From NCBI GenBank assembly GCA_051659505.1, contig JBOFOQ010000046.1, positions 1 to 31,464 of the forward strand: a DNA stretch of 31,464 nucleotides, in the 5' to 3' direction. Position 1 is the first letter of the stretch, and each line of letters opens with the position of its first letter. Source of the DNA: JAGNZR01 sp051659505. Its GTDB lineage: Bacteria > Fusobacteriota > Fusobacteriia > Fusobacteriales > Fusobacteriaceae. The notes under the pieces were generated by a model. It did no database searches, had not been told where the DNA came from, and saw only the letters and a list, made by a program, of their open reading frames with translations. Made by a program: the position numbers and the translations under genes. Positions 1 through 8,420 of the stretch are shown here, one piece after another.

Positions 1-1
1 C

Positions 2-121
2 TCAATACAAAATATTAAGCGAATAAAAAAAGTAGCAAATGAAACTTTAAATAATATTCCAGTGCTATCTTCAGGAAACGTAAATCAATTATATAAAACT
101 ATGCAAGGAATAAGAGGTTAA
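2..121 (+). CDS. C-terminal end of an unrecognised protein (partial)
   Basis: An open frame enters from the left edge and ends with TAA at 119-121, giving 39 residues ending in KTMQGIRG. It is followed 20 bases later by a perfect 11-bp hairpin, as expected after a real gene. The fragment is too short to assign: it is hydrophilic, Asn/Lys-rich and probably helical, with no motif I recognise. The start lies outside the window. Confidence 0.55.
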   Translation, partial: SIQNIKRIKKVANETLNNIPVLSSGNVNQLYKTMQGIRG

Positions 122-140
122 TAATGTGATTAGAAAAAAG

Positions 141-172
141 CTGTAAAACCTAATAAACATAAGGTTTTACAG
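141..172 (+). terminator. Hairpin terminator after the partial gene
   Basis: CTGTAAAACCT (141-151) is the exact reverse complement of AGGTTTTACAG (162-172), with a 10-base loop. It lies just after the stop at 121. The following sequence is AT-rich but has no strong U-run, so termination may be weak. Confidence 0.55.
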
Positions 173-250
173 TATTATAGAGCTATAAAAATTTGTCAAA
201 AGCAAAGTATATAAAAATAGACGAAAGTTAAGAGGAGGTAAAGACTATAG

Positions 251-305
251 AATGGGGAGTTAAAAATTTTCTAAAAAATTTACCTACAAATACTTGACAC
301 TATCC
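251..305 (+). repeat. Dispersed repeat, copy A
   Basis: About 55 bases starting AATGGGGAGTTAAAA and ending CTACAAATACTTGACACTATCC-like. Closely similar sequence recurs at 5606-5640 (copy B, right half only) and 6811-6860 (copy C, left and middle parts). An orphan Shine-Dalgarno (AAGAGGAGG, about 229-237) lies just upstream with no usable start codon after it, so the repeat boundary may mark where an older gene was lost. The remaining sequence between 173 and 250 shows nothing else recognisable. Confidence 0.5.
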
Positions 306-320
306 ATACAGAATATTTTT

Positions 321-349
321 TTGACAAAAAAACAACAGTATGGTATTCT
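321..349 (+). promoter_or_regulatory. Promoter of the Abi-associated RNA
   Basis: TTGACA at 321-326, a 17-base spacer, and TATTCT at 344-349 preceded by TG at 341-342 (extended -10). This would start transcription near 355-357, just before the structured RNA at 356-440. A GACACTATCC element begins exactly 25 bases upstream of the -35 box, an arrangement shared with the promoters at 1526 and 5656. Confidence 0.75.
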
Positions 350-355
350 ATATAT

Positions 356-440
356 AGAACCGTTGGAAGGCGTGGGTAATGCCCTAAACCAAATATTCCA
401 TTTGCGGGATTGAGAGTGGTATATCCATTCTTTTTTTTTT
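356..440 (+). ncRNA. Structured small RNA upstream of an Abi_2 gene (abiF RNA-like)
   Basis: Between an extended -10 promoter and the Abi_2 ribosome binding site lies a roughly 80-base non-coding segment ending in ten T residues (431-440). Two hairpins can be drawn. In the first, UUGG 363-366 pairs with CCAA 389-392, and GGC 369-371 with GCC 381-383. In the second, AUAU 393-396 pairs with AUAU 421-424, and CCA 398-400 with UGG 417-419, around a G-rich loop. The second hairpin plus U-run works as a terminator, so most transcripts should stop here and some read into the Abi gene. From memory, a conserved RNA called the abiF motif occurs upstream of Abi_2/AbiF genes and can act as an RNA antitoxin. 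Position and size fit, but no covariance match was run. Confidence 0.6.
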
Positions 441-453
441 AGGAGGATTTTTT

Positions 454-1404
454 ATGCCCAATATAGATATTCCTTATACATTAGAACAACAAATTCTACT
501 AATGAAGAACTATGTTGTATTTAAAAGGAAAGATAAAATAAAAAAATTATTAGATTATTCAGGTTATTTTAGAATAAGTCGTTATGGTAAATATTTATTA
601 TCTTTATCATCAATATTAAAAAAGAAACCAGAACAAGAGACGTTTCTTGCTTTATACGATTTTGATGTTAAATTAAGACAAATGTTATTTTTTTATTGCA
701 AAAAAGTTGAAATAAAATTTAAAACGGCTGTATCAAATTCAGTTTCACTAAAAGAAAAAAATAGTGTTTTTTACTTAGAAGATTCTTTTTATACTAAAAG
801 TAAGGGAGAAAGAGATAAAAAGAAAAAAGAAAAAAATGTAAAATATTATTCTACGTTTAAAAATGAATTAATAAAAAAAGAGCGAGATATAAGAAATAAA
901 GCACATAAATATCCTGAATTTATGGAATACAGAACTGGAGGTATTCGTTCAAGAAAAAAAATACCTTGTTGGGCTGCTTTTTCTTATTTTGAATTTGGAA
1001 CTGTTGAAACATTATATTCATATTTAAGAGGTGACTTGAAAAAAGAGGTTTTAGAGTATGGATATGAGAGAAAAAACTACACTAAAATAGATACTGAAAT
1101 AATAGAGTCATGGTTATCGGCAGTTAGAAATCTAAGAAATATTTGTGCGCACCATAATAGAATAGTTGGGAGAACATCTTCTGTTGTAAGATTGGATCAT
1201 TCAGAGCAAAATGATTTACTTCAAAGTGAAACAGATTTATTTTCAAGAATTTATGCAGTAAATAAATTGATATCAGATGAGGATAGAAAAAATCTTAAGA
1301 AAGAACTGCAAAGTTTAATAAAAAAATCTAAAATAGATATATTTAAATTAAGAATATTACCAGTTGATTGGGTATCTAAATATGATTCGATTATAAAATT
1401 TTAA
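454..1404 (+). CDS. Abi_2 (AbiD/AbiF) family HEPN abortive infection protein
   Basis: This 316-residue protein belongs to the Abi_2 family of phage abortive infection proteins, which carry a HEPN-type RNase fold. The signature is the motif LRNICAHHNR, in which R228 and H233 form the RX4H catalytic pair, preceded by the family segment PCWAAFSYFEFG (171-182). There is no signal peptide or membrane segment, so it is cytoplasmic. AGGAGG at 441-446 is 7 bases from the ATG. The gene follows a short terminated RNA from the same promoter, suggesting that the RNA restrains the toxin and also meters its expression. The family assignment is confident. RNA cleavage and the RNA-antitoxin role are inferred from family knowledge and layout. 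Confidence 0.85.
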   Translation: MPNIDIPYTLEQQILLMKNYVVFKRKDKIKKLLDYSGYFRISRYGKYLLSLSSILKKKPEQETFLALYDFDVKLRQMLFFYCKKVEIKFKTAVSNSVSLKEKNSVFYLEDSFYTKSKGERDKKKKEKNVKYYSTFKNELIKKERDIRNKAHKYPEFMEYRTGGIRSRKKIPCWAAFSYFEFGTVETLYSYLRGDLKKEVLEYGYERKNYTKIDTEIIESWLSAVRNLRNICAHHNRIVGRTSSVVRLDHSEQNDLLQSETDLFSRIYAVNKLISDEDRKNLKKELQSLIKKSKIDIFKLRILPVDWVSKYDSIIKF

Positions 1405-1525
1405 CATAAAACAAGAAAATCTACTGTATTTTGATACTTTTTTACTAATTGTGGTGTATATTCTGAAGTTCTATCTCACGGAACTCTTACACCCAAAAAA
1501 GACACTATCCAAAAATAAAAATAGT

Positions 1526-1554
1526 TTGACATAAACTTATACTTATTGTATAAT
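1526..1554 (+). promoter_or_regulatory. Consensus promoter for the thioesterase gene
   Basis: TTGACA (1526-1531), a 17-base spacer and TATAAT (1549-1554) form a perfect sigma-70 consensus 30 bases before the start codon at 1585. GACACTATCC at 1501-1510 begins exactly 25 bases upstream of the -35 box, as at the promoters at 321 and 5656. Confidence 0.85.
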
Positions 1555-1584
1555 TCTTTAAGAAAAAATTAAAGGAGTGTACCT

Positions 1585-1962
1585 ATGTTAAAAGAAGGAA
1601 TGAGTTTAATACAAGAAAAAATAATCTTGGAAAATGAAACTGCTAGTAAAATTGCTTCTGGAACACTTGAAGTTTTTTCTACGCCAATGATGATAGGGTT
1701 TATGGAAAATACTTCATTTTTATTGGCTCAAAATTCTTTAGATGAAGAAACTACAACTGTTGGAATTTCAGTTAATATTAAGCATTTGAAAGCTAATTTA
1801 GTTGGAGATAAAATAAGATGTGAATCAGTATTAAAAAAAATAACTGGAAAAAAATTAGAGTTTATAGTTAAAGTTTTTCATAATGAAGAGTTAGTTGGAG
1901 ATGGAGAACATTTTAGATATATAGTAAATATAAATGAATTTATGGGTAAATTAAAAAGGTAA
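1585..1962 (+). CDS. Hotdog-fold thioesterase, FlK-like
   Basis: A 125-residue single-domain hotdog protein resembling the fluoroacetyl-CoA thioesterase-like family (FlK type), which hydrolyses acyl-CoA thioesters in the cytoplasm. The segment STPMMIGFMENTSF (32-45) supplies the Thr (T33) and Glu (E41), and VNIKHLKA the His (H67), of the family's Thr-Glu-His catalytic set. Length and layout are normal. AAGGAG lies a short way upstream of ATG 1585. The gene is monocistronic, between its own consensus promoter and a terminator that overlaps the stop codon. Most bacterial members have no known substrate, so the acyl-CoA specificity here is unknown. Confidence 0.75.
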   Translation: MLKEGMSLIQEKIILENETASKIASGTLEVFSTPMMIGFMENTSFLLAQNSLDEETTTVGISVNIKHLKANLVGDKIRCESVLKKITGKKLEFIVKVFHNEELVGDGEHFRYIVNINEFMGKLKR

Positions 1963-1990
1963 CTGTCTTTTGGATAGCTACTTTTTTTTT
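1959..1990 (+). terminator. Terminator of the thioesterase gene
   Basis: GTAACTGTC (1959-1967) pairs imperfectly with GATAGCTAC (1973-1981), followed by nine T residues. The hairpin begins inside the stop codon region of the preceding gene. Confidence 0.75.
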
Positions 1991-2043
1991 GAAAAAATTG
2001 TTAAATAAACAAAAAAATAAAAGTTAAGAGGAGACGGTGAATT

Positions 2044-3291
2044 ATGATTAAAAAAAGAACTAAATTAGTATTGGGATTACAACATGTTCTTGCAATGTTT
2101 GGGGCAACTGTACTTGTACCTTTTTTAACAGGACTTAATCCTTCAGTGGCACTTCTTTCAGCTGGTGTAGGAACACTTTTATTTCACCTATGCACTAAGG
2201 GTATAGTACCAGTTTTTCTAGGATCATCTTTTGCTTTTATAGGAGCTATATCTTTAGTTTTAAAAGAAGGTGGAATAGGAGCGGTAAAAGGTGGAATAAT
2301 TTCAGCGGGAATAGTTTATATTATAATGTCTAGAGTTATTAAAATTTGTGGAGTAGAGAGAGTAAAATCATTTTTCCCACCAGTTGTAGTAGGTCCGATT
2401 ATAATGGTTATAGGTCTTAGAATGAGTCCAGTAGCACTTAGTATGGCAGGATATTCCAATGGAACTTTCCAAAGTAAAAGCCTTATTGTAGCACTTATAG
2501 TAATTATTTCAATGATAACTATATCAGTTTTAGAAAAATCTTTTTTTAGATTAGTTCCAATACTTATATCAGTAGTTGTAGGATATATAGCTGCTGCTTT
2601 TTTAGGAATGGTAGATTTTGAAGTAGTAAAAAGTGCTAACTGGATTGGATTTTCACCTGAGGCAGTAAAAGATATTTTAACAATTCCAGAAATAAACCTT
2701 ACGTCTGTTTTAGCAATAGCACCAATAGCTCTAGTAGTTTTCATAGAACATATAGGGGATATAACAACAAATGGAGCAGTAGTAGGGAAAGATTTTTTTG
2801 CTAATCCAGGTATCTCAAGAACTCTTTTAGGAGACGGTGTTGCAACTGTAGTAGCAGGATTTTTAGGTGGACCTGCAAATACAACTTATGGAGAAAATAC
2901 AGGGGTTTTAGCAGTAACAAAGGTATATGACCCTGCAATTTTAAGAATAGCAGCATGTTATGCAATAGTATTAAGTTTCATAGGGAAATTTGGTGTTATA
3001 CTTCAAACTATACCAGTGCCAGTAATGGGAGGAATCTCAATAATTCTTTTTGGTATGATAGCGTCAGTAGGAGTTAGAACTGTAATAGAAGCAGAAATAG
3101 ATTTTTCACATTCTAGAAATTTAATAATTGCATCTTTAATTTTTGTACTGGGAATAGCTATAGATAACGTTATTATATGGAAAACAATTTCTTTATCAGG
3201 ACTTGCTATTGCTGCAGTAATAGGGGTAACTTTAAATAAAATATTACCAGAGGATAAAATAGTAGAACAGGAAAAAATAGAGAAAATTTAA
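2044..3291 (+). CDS. uraA: Uracil permease (NCS2 / UraA family)
   Basis: This 415-residue polytopic membrane protein imports uracil by proton symport. It has the NCS2 hallmarks: GLQHVLAMFGATVLVP near the N-terminus, FLGSSFAFIGAI in the first inverted repeat, VFIEHIGD (the Glu and His used for substrate binding in UraA), and GGPANTTYGEN with the second key Glu. The many hydrophobic segments fit the 14-helix fold. AGGAGA precedes ATG 2044, and a strong terminator follows at 3345. No pyrimidine attenuator is visible in the short leader. Xanthine transport is possible for the wider family, but the motifs read as uracil type. Confidence 0.88.
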   Translation: MIKKRTKLVLGLQHVLAMFGATVLVPFLTGLNPSVALLSAGVGTLLFHLCTKGIVPVFLGSSFAFIGAISLVLKEGGIGAVKGGIISAGIVYIIMSRVIKICGVERVKSFFPPVVVGPIIMVIGLRMSPVALSMAGYSNGTFQSKSLIVALIVIISMITISVLEKSFFRLVPILISVVVGYIAAAFLGMVDFEVVKSANWIGFSPEAVKDILTIPEINLTSVLAIAPIALVVFIEHIGDITTNGAVVGKDFFANPGISRTLLGDGVATVVAGFLGGPANTTYGENTGVLAVTKVYDPAILRIAACYAIVLSFIGKFGVILQTIPVPVMGGISIILFGMIASVGVRTVIEAEIDFSHSRNLIIASLIFVLGIAIDNVIIWKTISLSGLAIAAVIGVTLNKILPEDKIVEQEKIEKI

Positions 3292-3344
3292 AAAATAGAG
3301 AATTAAAAGATAAATAGAAAAAGTTAATTATGTTTAATAAAAGT

Positions 3345-3379
3345 AGAGGGGCACTTATTTAAAAGTGCCCCTCTATTTT
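3345..3379 (+). terminator. Strong terminator after the permease
   Basis: AGAGGGGCACTT (3345-3356) is the exact reverse complement of AAGTGCCCCTCT (3363-3374), followed by ATTTT. The same 30-base hairpin, identical including its loop, follows the purD remnant at 7298-7327. Confidence 0.88.
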
Positions 3380-3438
3380 CAACTATAGGATAAATGCAAT
3401 TAAAAAAATGTAATCTTGAGTGTTATTTCTTAATATGA

Positions 3439-4086
3439 TTAGAATTTTCCTTTCTTTTTTAAAAAATATAGAATAATACCAACATAAGGTGCATACCCAT
3501 TACTGCTATTTTTATCATTAAAATATCTATCATAAAGATCTTTTAATTGGATTTTGGTAAAAGTACCTTTGTGTCTACTTAAACACTTAGATTTAAAAGA
3601 ATCTAAAGCCGCTTTTCTATTAGATATAAGATATCCATCTGTGAAGTTTAAATTAAGAATTTCATTTAAATCGTCAAGATAATCAGAATTAGATGAACAG
3701 ATTTCCCCATCGCTTTTATAAGAAATAGTAGCAATATGTGCATCAAGTTTAGGATTTATATTTAAATCACAGTTACTTTTTTTAGTATCACAAGTATGAT
3801 ACTTACTATTAGAACCTTCATTTCCTTTACAGACTACAAATAAGTTAGAGTAATCTAATTCTTTTTTAATATCTTTATATCTAGACACGTAGTGCTCAAT
3901 TTTTGTATTAGTAGCTTCATTTTTAAGTTTAACCATGCAATAAGCACAGATATATCCCTGTTCCTTTAATAAAGCTATCCTTAAATCATTTTTAACCTGA
4001 GTAGGCATATCATTAAAAGTTGTATCTGGATTCTGAGAATATTCCAGAAAAGATGATGGTGGGGTATTTTTTTTTATTGTTATCAT
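3439..4086 (-). CDS. ptuB: HNH endonuclease, PtuB-like (Septu system)
   Basis: This 215-residue protein matches the HNH family found beside PtuA ATPases (TIGR02646-like). It has CAYC (C47, C50), the HNH-type IEHYVSR (E64, H65) and, after a spacer, YSNLFVVC (N81, C86), which fits a metal-finger HNH nuclease that cuts DNA. I chose the ATG at 4086 rather than an upstream start because AAAGGA lies about 7 bases before it and it overlaps the ptuA stop as ATGA, showing translational coupling. With PtuA it is predicted to form the Septu anti-phage complex. The family call rests on motifs and the neighbour; no search was run. Confidence 0.77.
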   Translation of the reverse strand: MITIKKNTPPSSFLEYSQNPDTTFNDMPTQVKNDLRIALLKEQGYICAYCMVKLKNEATNTKIEHYVSRYKDIKKELDYSNLFVVCKGNEGSNSKYHTCDTKKSNCDLNINPKLDAHIATISYKSDGEICSSNSDYLDDLNEILNLNFTDGYLISNRKAALDSFKSKCLSRHKGTFTKIQLKDLYDRYFNDKNSSNGYAPYVGIILYFLKKKGKF

Positions 4087-5420
4087 AATGTTTCCTTTGA
4101 AATACAATAATTATCATCTAAATCAGAAATTTTTTCTTCAAAATCAATAGATATTTGTGCTTGAATAACTTCATTATCCTTTGAGCCAAGAATGTTTTCT
4201 AATTTTTTTAGGTTTTTTTTACTTGAAACTAAGTTTCCTTTATCTATATCTTTATAGATATTATCAATTAAATTTAAAATATCTTTAGGACGGGTACTGG
4301 TACCCATTATCTCTTGAAGAATGGCGTTAACATCTCTTCCATAGGTATTATTTTGAGGAATCTCAGCACCTGTACTGCTTAAAATTCTTATGTGCTTAGC
4401 ATAAATATTTGATAATACAGTAGGAGAATGAGTTGTAAAAATAAATTGAACATTAGGGAATATGTCACATAAATCATTCACTATTTTAATTTGCCAGGTA
4501 GGGTGTAGATGCATATCAATCTCATCGATTAATATAATTCCAGGAGTCTTTTCTTTTATATCTTCAAGAAGTTGAGGATTTAAAGTAGCCATTCGGTAAG
4601 CTATATCAACAACCATGCTTAAAGCACTTTTTATTCCATCGCTAAAAAGTCTAAGAGGTAACTTTTCAGTAGAGCCATTTTTATATTTAGTGATAATTTC
4701 TAACTCTTCGCTCTTTACATCAAAATAAATATTAACATTTTCAATTTCATCATTTATACTTTTATAACATTGAGCAACAGCTTTTTCAACAACCGCTAAT
4801 TCAGGAATAATCTTTCCTTCTTGAAGTTTTATATAAGTCATATCTTTAAACCATTTTAACATTAATTTTTCATTTGAAATTGGAGATAAACAATCTACAT
4901 AACCTTTTAATCTAGAAATACTATAATTTATTTTTTTAGTTTTTTTCTTCTCTCTTTTTTGCATCCATAAACGCCCAGTTCCATAATATGCAATAATGGG
5001 AAGAATTAGTTCTCTATCACCCTTTTCTATTTTTTCACTAATTTTGGTTGCATATGTCATAATACCTTTTGAATGACAAACACTTACTGTTCTACTTTTT
5101 TCACTTTTTAAAATTCTTTCCCATTCTATATCTGTATTATCAATATTTCCATGAGCTTTAATACTAACAGGAAACTGATGAATTCTTTCTATTTTACTTC
5201 CTAATTCATACATTTTATAAAGTGAATCATCTTTTGTAATGCTGTAATTAATTACCTCAAAATAAGCTATATACTCACCTAATATGATTGATATAGCATC
5301 AAGAATAGTAGTTTTCCCAGCTCCATTTGAGCCAATTAGAATAGTGCATTTATCATCTAAAGAAAATTTTAAATTTTCATAGCAACGGAAATTTTTAATT
5401 TCTATTTCTTTTATTTTCAT
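4083..5420 (-). CDS. ptuA: AAA ATPase, PtuA-like (Septu system)
   Basis: A 445-residue ABC/SMC-type ATPase of the OLD-like class without a TOPRIM domain. The Walker A GSNGAGKTT is at 30-38, Walker B GIILIDEID at 294-302 (D299, E300), followed by HLHP and the switch TTHSPT near 329-334. In Septu, PtuA assembles with the HNH nuclease PtuB and controls it by nucleotide binding; the directly coupled HNH gene downstream supports this role. AAGGAGAG precedes ATG 5420. An extended -10 promoter lies 38-46 bases upstream on the reverse strand. A 30-base piece of this gene (5052-5081) recurs at 6781-6810 with one mismatch. Standalone OLD-like ATPases are the main alternative. Confidence 0.77.
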   Translation of the reverse strand: MKIKEIEIKNFRCYENLKFSLDDKCTILIGSNGAGKTTILDAISIILGEYIAYFEVINYSITKDDSLYKMYELGSKIERIHQFPVSIKAHGNIDNTDIEWERILKSEKSRTVSVCHSKGIMTYATKISEKIEKGDRELILPIIAYYGTGRLWMQKREKKKTKKINYSISRLKGYVDCLSPISNEKLMLKWFKDMTYIKLQEGKIIPELAVVEKAVAQCYKSINDEIENVNIYFDVKSEELEIITKYKNGSTEKLPLRLFSDGIKSALSMVVDIAYRMATLNPQLLEDIKEKTPGIILIDEIDMHLHPTWQIKIVNDLCDIFPNVQFIFTTHSPTVLSNIYAKHIRILSSTGAEIPQNNTYGRDVNAILQEIMGTSTRPKDILNLIDNIYKDIDKGNLVSSKKNLKKLENILGSKDNEVIQAQISIDFEEKISDLDDNYCISKETL

Positions 5421-5457
5421 AATTACTCTCCTTATTCAAAGTATAGTATTTTATTAA

Positions 5458-5466
5458 ATTATATCA
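5458..5466 (-). promoter_or_regulatory. Extended -10 promoter for the Septu operon
   Basis: On the reverse strand the sequence reads TGATATAAT, an exact TGn-TATAAT extended -10 box, about 38 bases before the ptuA start. No good -35 is visible, which is normal for extended -10 promoters. Confidence 0.55.
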
Positions 5467-5605
5467 TATACTATGAAAGAATAACACTCTAAAGATAAAG
5501 TCTTATATTTATAAGTAAATTGCTGATATACTAATAGTAGAGACTGAATCTCCTAATATGATGCCAAACTATGATGCTTATGCAACACAACTAACTATGT
5601 TAATA

Positions 5606-5640
5606 GTAAAAAATTTATCTACAAATACTTGACGCTATCC
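5606..5640 (+). repeat. Dispersed repeat, copy B
   Basis: AAAAAATTTATCTACAAATA followed by CTTGACGCTATCC matches copy A (about 270-305) with few changes. It ends 15 bases before the -35 box of the next promoter, exactly as copy A does. The rest of the 5467-5605 stretch is AT-rich and shows no gene. Confidence 0.55.
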
Positions 5641-5655
5641 CTACCCAAGAAAAAA

Positions 5656-5684
5656 TTGACAAGAATGAATAGCAGTGTTAAAAT
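5656..5684 (+). promoter_or_regulatory. Promoter of the GT2-GtrA gene
   Basis: TTGACA (5656-5661), a 17-base spacer and TAAAAT (5679-5684) with TG at 5676-5677. It lies about 50 bases before the start codon. GACGCTATCC begins exactly 25 bases upstream of the -35 box. Confidence 0.72.
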
Positions 5685-5733
5685 CCTATTAAGAAATAGA
5701 AGTAAAATTTAAAAAAACTAGAAGGAGCAAAAA

Positions 5734-6780
<1,047 letters not shown>

Positions 6781-6810
6781 ATATGTCATAATACATTTTG
6801 AATGACAAAC
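6781..6810. repeat. 30-bp copy of an internal ptuA segment
   Basis: ATATGTCATAATAC followed by ATTTTGAATGACAAAC matches 5052-5081, inside ptuA, at 29 of 30 positions. It sits directly after the stop of the GT2-GtrA gene and directly before dispersed repeat copy C. Confidence 0.75.
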
Positions 6811-6860
6811 AAATGGGAAGTTAAAATTTTTAAAAAAAATTCACCTACAAATATTTAACA
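6811..6860 (+). repeat. Dispersed repeat, copy C
   Basis: AAATGGGAAGTTAAAATTTT followed by CACCTACAAATATTTAACA matches copy A from 251, although the GACACTATCC tail is missing. It abuts the truncated 5' end of the purD remnant at about 6865, so it marks the break point. Confidence 0.55.
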
Positions 6861-6867
6861 AAATATA

Positions 6868-7293
6868 ATGCTAACTTCAGCTGGTGTTAAAACAATTGAG
6901 TTCAATGTAAGGTTTGGAGACCCAGAAGCTCAAGGAATACTTCCAAGAATGAAAACAGATTTAATAGAACTTATATTAAAAGTAATGAAAAAAGAAAAAA
7001 TAGAGATAGAATGGGATAAAAGAGTAACTTTAGGTGTAGTTCTGGCTTCTGAAAATTATCCATTGTCTCAAACTTTAAACGAAGAGATAGAAATAGAAAA
7101 AAATATAGAAAGTTTAATCTTTCATATGGGAACTAAAGAAGAAAATGGGAAACTCTTAACAAACGGTGGGAGAGTGCTTACAGTATTAGCTTTTGGTGAT
7201 ACTTTAAAAGAGGCAAAAGACAAAGTATACAGAGATATAGACAAGATAAAATGTGATAAACTTTTCTATAGAAAAGATATAGGTAATAATTAA
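6868..7293 (+). pseudogene. purD: purD remnant: C-terminal third of phosphoribosylamine-glycine ligase
   Basis: Only about 141 residues remain of an enzyme that is normally about 420 long. The segment VKTIEFNVRFGDPEAQGILP is the conserved ATP-grasp metal-binding region near the C-terminus of PurD, and GGRVLTVLAFGDTLKEAKDKVYRDI is its C-terminal domain. The N-terminal and central domains are absent, and the break coincides with dispersed repeat copy C. There is no ribosome binding site before the ATG. The product could not make glycinamide ribonucleotide. The original terminator survives downstream. A complete purD presumably exists elsewhere, or purine synthesis is lost. Confidence 0.85.
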
Positions 7294-7297
7294 AAAC

Positions 7298-7327
7298 AGA
7301 GGGGCACTTATTTAAAAGTGCCCCTCT
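7298..7327 (+). terminator. Terminator after the purD remnant
   Basis: A perfect 12-bp stem AGAGGGGCACTT / AAGTGCCCCTCT, identical over 30 bases to the hairpin at 3345-3374. No U-run follows here (GCCTAC), so it may act poorly or serve mainly as an RNA end. Confidence 0.7.
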
Positions 7328-7393
7328 GCCTACTTTAGAAAATATCTCGCAAAAGACGTATGATAAATTTTAGTATTTTAACGAATTTTTTCA

Positions 7394-7696
7394 TTACACC
7401 GTAGTGTTGTCTAAATAATATTGTAAAGCTTCTATCTCAACTTTTTGTTCACCTATTTTTGCGAGTGAGTTAATACCAGTAGTGATTTCTTTGTTTATAC
7501 TAGTGATCCATTCCTCATAAGAAACATATCCAGAATCAGAAGGCATTGCTAGAGCAGAACTATTCATTTCTTGAATTTGCTCAAGAGTTGCTTTGTCATC
7601 AGAAATTTCCTTCTTTACTCCTAATTCTCTTTCTACAGATTTTGTAAACTTTTCAACTAAAGATTTAATTATAAAAATTTTTTCACCGTTTGTCAT
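7394..7696 (-). CDS. Small hypothetical protein
   Basis: A 100-residue acidic protein starting MTNGEKIFIIKSLVEK, with GGAGGT 7 bases before its ATG, so translation is well supported. It is predicted to be mostly helical, with no membrane segment, signal peptide or cysteine. The segment SDSGYVSYEEWITSINKEI is the most distinctive part. I do not recognise the family. It stands alone on the reverse strand between the purD remnant and an AT-rich intergenic region. Confidence 0.6.
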   Translation of the reverse strand: MTNGEKIFIIKSLVEKFTKSVERELGVKKEISDDKATLEQIQEMNSSALAMPSDSGYVSYEEWITSINKEITTGINSLAKIGEQKVEIEALQYYLDNTTV

Positions 7697-7977
7697 ATTT
7701 TACCTCCGTTTAGAAAAATTAAAATAAAGTTATTTGCCAAAGTTCCCAATCAGCTGATACATATATACTAACACAATCTACCTAATAAAAAATCTAGGTA
7801 ATGGAAAGATAGAAGAGTATGAGAAAAAACTTTTAAAAACCAATGAAAATAAAAAAAAAGAGTAATAAAATTTTAATAAATGAAATATAATCAAGAAAAG
7901 GTACTAAGATTTTTTATAGTTTTGTCCAATAAAGATATTATTGCTATTATTATTAATATTTATTTAGAGGAGGAAAT
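7697..7977. other. Intergenic region with a possible gene fossil
   Basis: This AT-rich stretch separates two divergent small genes. On the forward strand about 7769-7866 reads as an open frame ending IEEYEKKLLKTNENKKKE and a stop, with protein-like character but no start or ribosome binding site. It may be the end of a deleted gene. No clear promoter was found for either flanking gene. Confidence 0.3.
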
Positions 7978-8259
7978 ATGACTAAAATGACAAAACAACC
8001 AAAGGAACAAGCTATGTTTACAAAGGAGGTTTTAGATACTATACTAGCAGTAAGTAATATAGAACGAAAAATAGTTAATGATGCAGTAAAAAAATTAGGG
8101 AACCTAACAAGTGTAAAGGAAATTGCTAAATATTTATCGATAAGTAAAAGTGCAGTATACAATTTAATAGATACAGAAGTTCTTTTTAGTTATAAAGCTT
8201 TTGGAGGAACCAAAATAATTATATTCACTGAAAGCATAATAAATGTTTTTAGAAGTTAA
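7978..8259 (+). CDS. Small helix-turn-helix DNA-binding protein (excisionase/HTH_17-like)
   Basis: A 93-residue protein whose C-terminal half is a winged helix-turn-helix of the excisionase/MerR type: LTSVKEIAKYLSISKSAVYNLI (43-64), then the wing KAFGGTKIIIFTESII. The N-terminal half is helical and unassigned. GAGGAGG is 6-7 bases before ATG 7978. It is transcribed towards the polysaccharide operon but is separated from it by a strong terminator. It could be a remnant integrase accessory factor or a local regulator of the operon; the sequence does not decide between these. Confidence 0.7.
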   Translation: MTKMTKQPKEQAMFTKEVLDTILAVSNIERKIVNDAVKKLGNLTSVKEIAKYLSISKSAVYNLIDTEVLFSYKAFGGTKIIIFTESIINVFRS

Positions 8260-8327
8260 ATAAAGTTAAAAAGATTTAAATAAATACAGTTAAACTATGA
8301 AAAAAGATATGTACCTTTGTGAGGTTT

Positions 8328-8386
8328 GTTGAACTAATTAATTGGGAAATTAATTAGTTTGGTGAACTTTTTTTTATTTTTTTTTT
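8328..8386 (+). terminator. Terminator ahead of the polysaccharide operon
   Basis: AACTAATTAATT (8332-8343) is the exact complement of AATTAATTAGTT (8348-8359), with extra outer pairs (GTT 8328-8330 with AAC 8365-8367). It is followed by T8-A-T10. It ends transcription from the helix-turn-helix gene. Confidence 0.8.
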
Positions 8387-8411
8387 ATAAAAAAAAAAAA
8401 AATAAAAAAAA
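8368..8411. repeat. Inverted T-tract / A-tract
   Basis: T8-A-T10 (8368-8386) is followed by A14 (8389-8402), T, and A8 (8404-8411); the two halves are reverse complements over 19 positions. The A tracts lie just upstream of the extended -10 promoter at 8421 and overlap where a -35 box would sit. Homopolymers this long are prone to length change. Confidence 0.75.
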
Positions 8412-8420
8412 GTATTATTA

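Noticed and set aside
2316..2744. Reverse-strand open frame of 142 codons inside the uracil permease gene
   Set aside because: Shadow of a well-supported membrane protein gene; no start signals and no recognisable product.
8297..8332. Short leader peptide MKKDMYLCEVC before the hairpin at 8328, as an attenuator
   Set aside because: No ribosome binding site and no run of regulatory codons; the hairpin is better read as the terminator of the helix-turn-helix gene.
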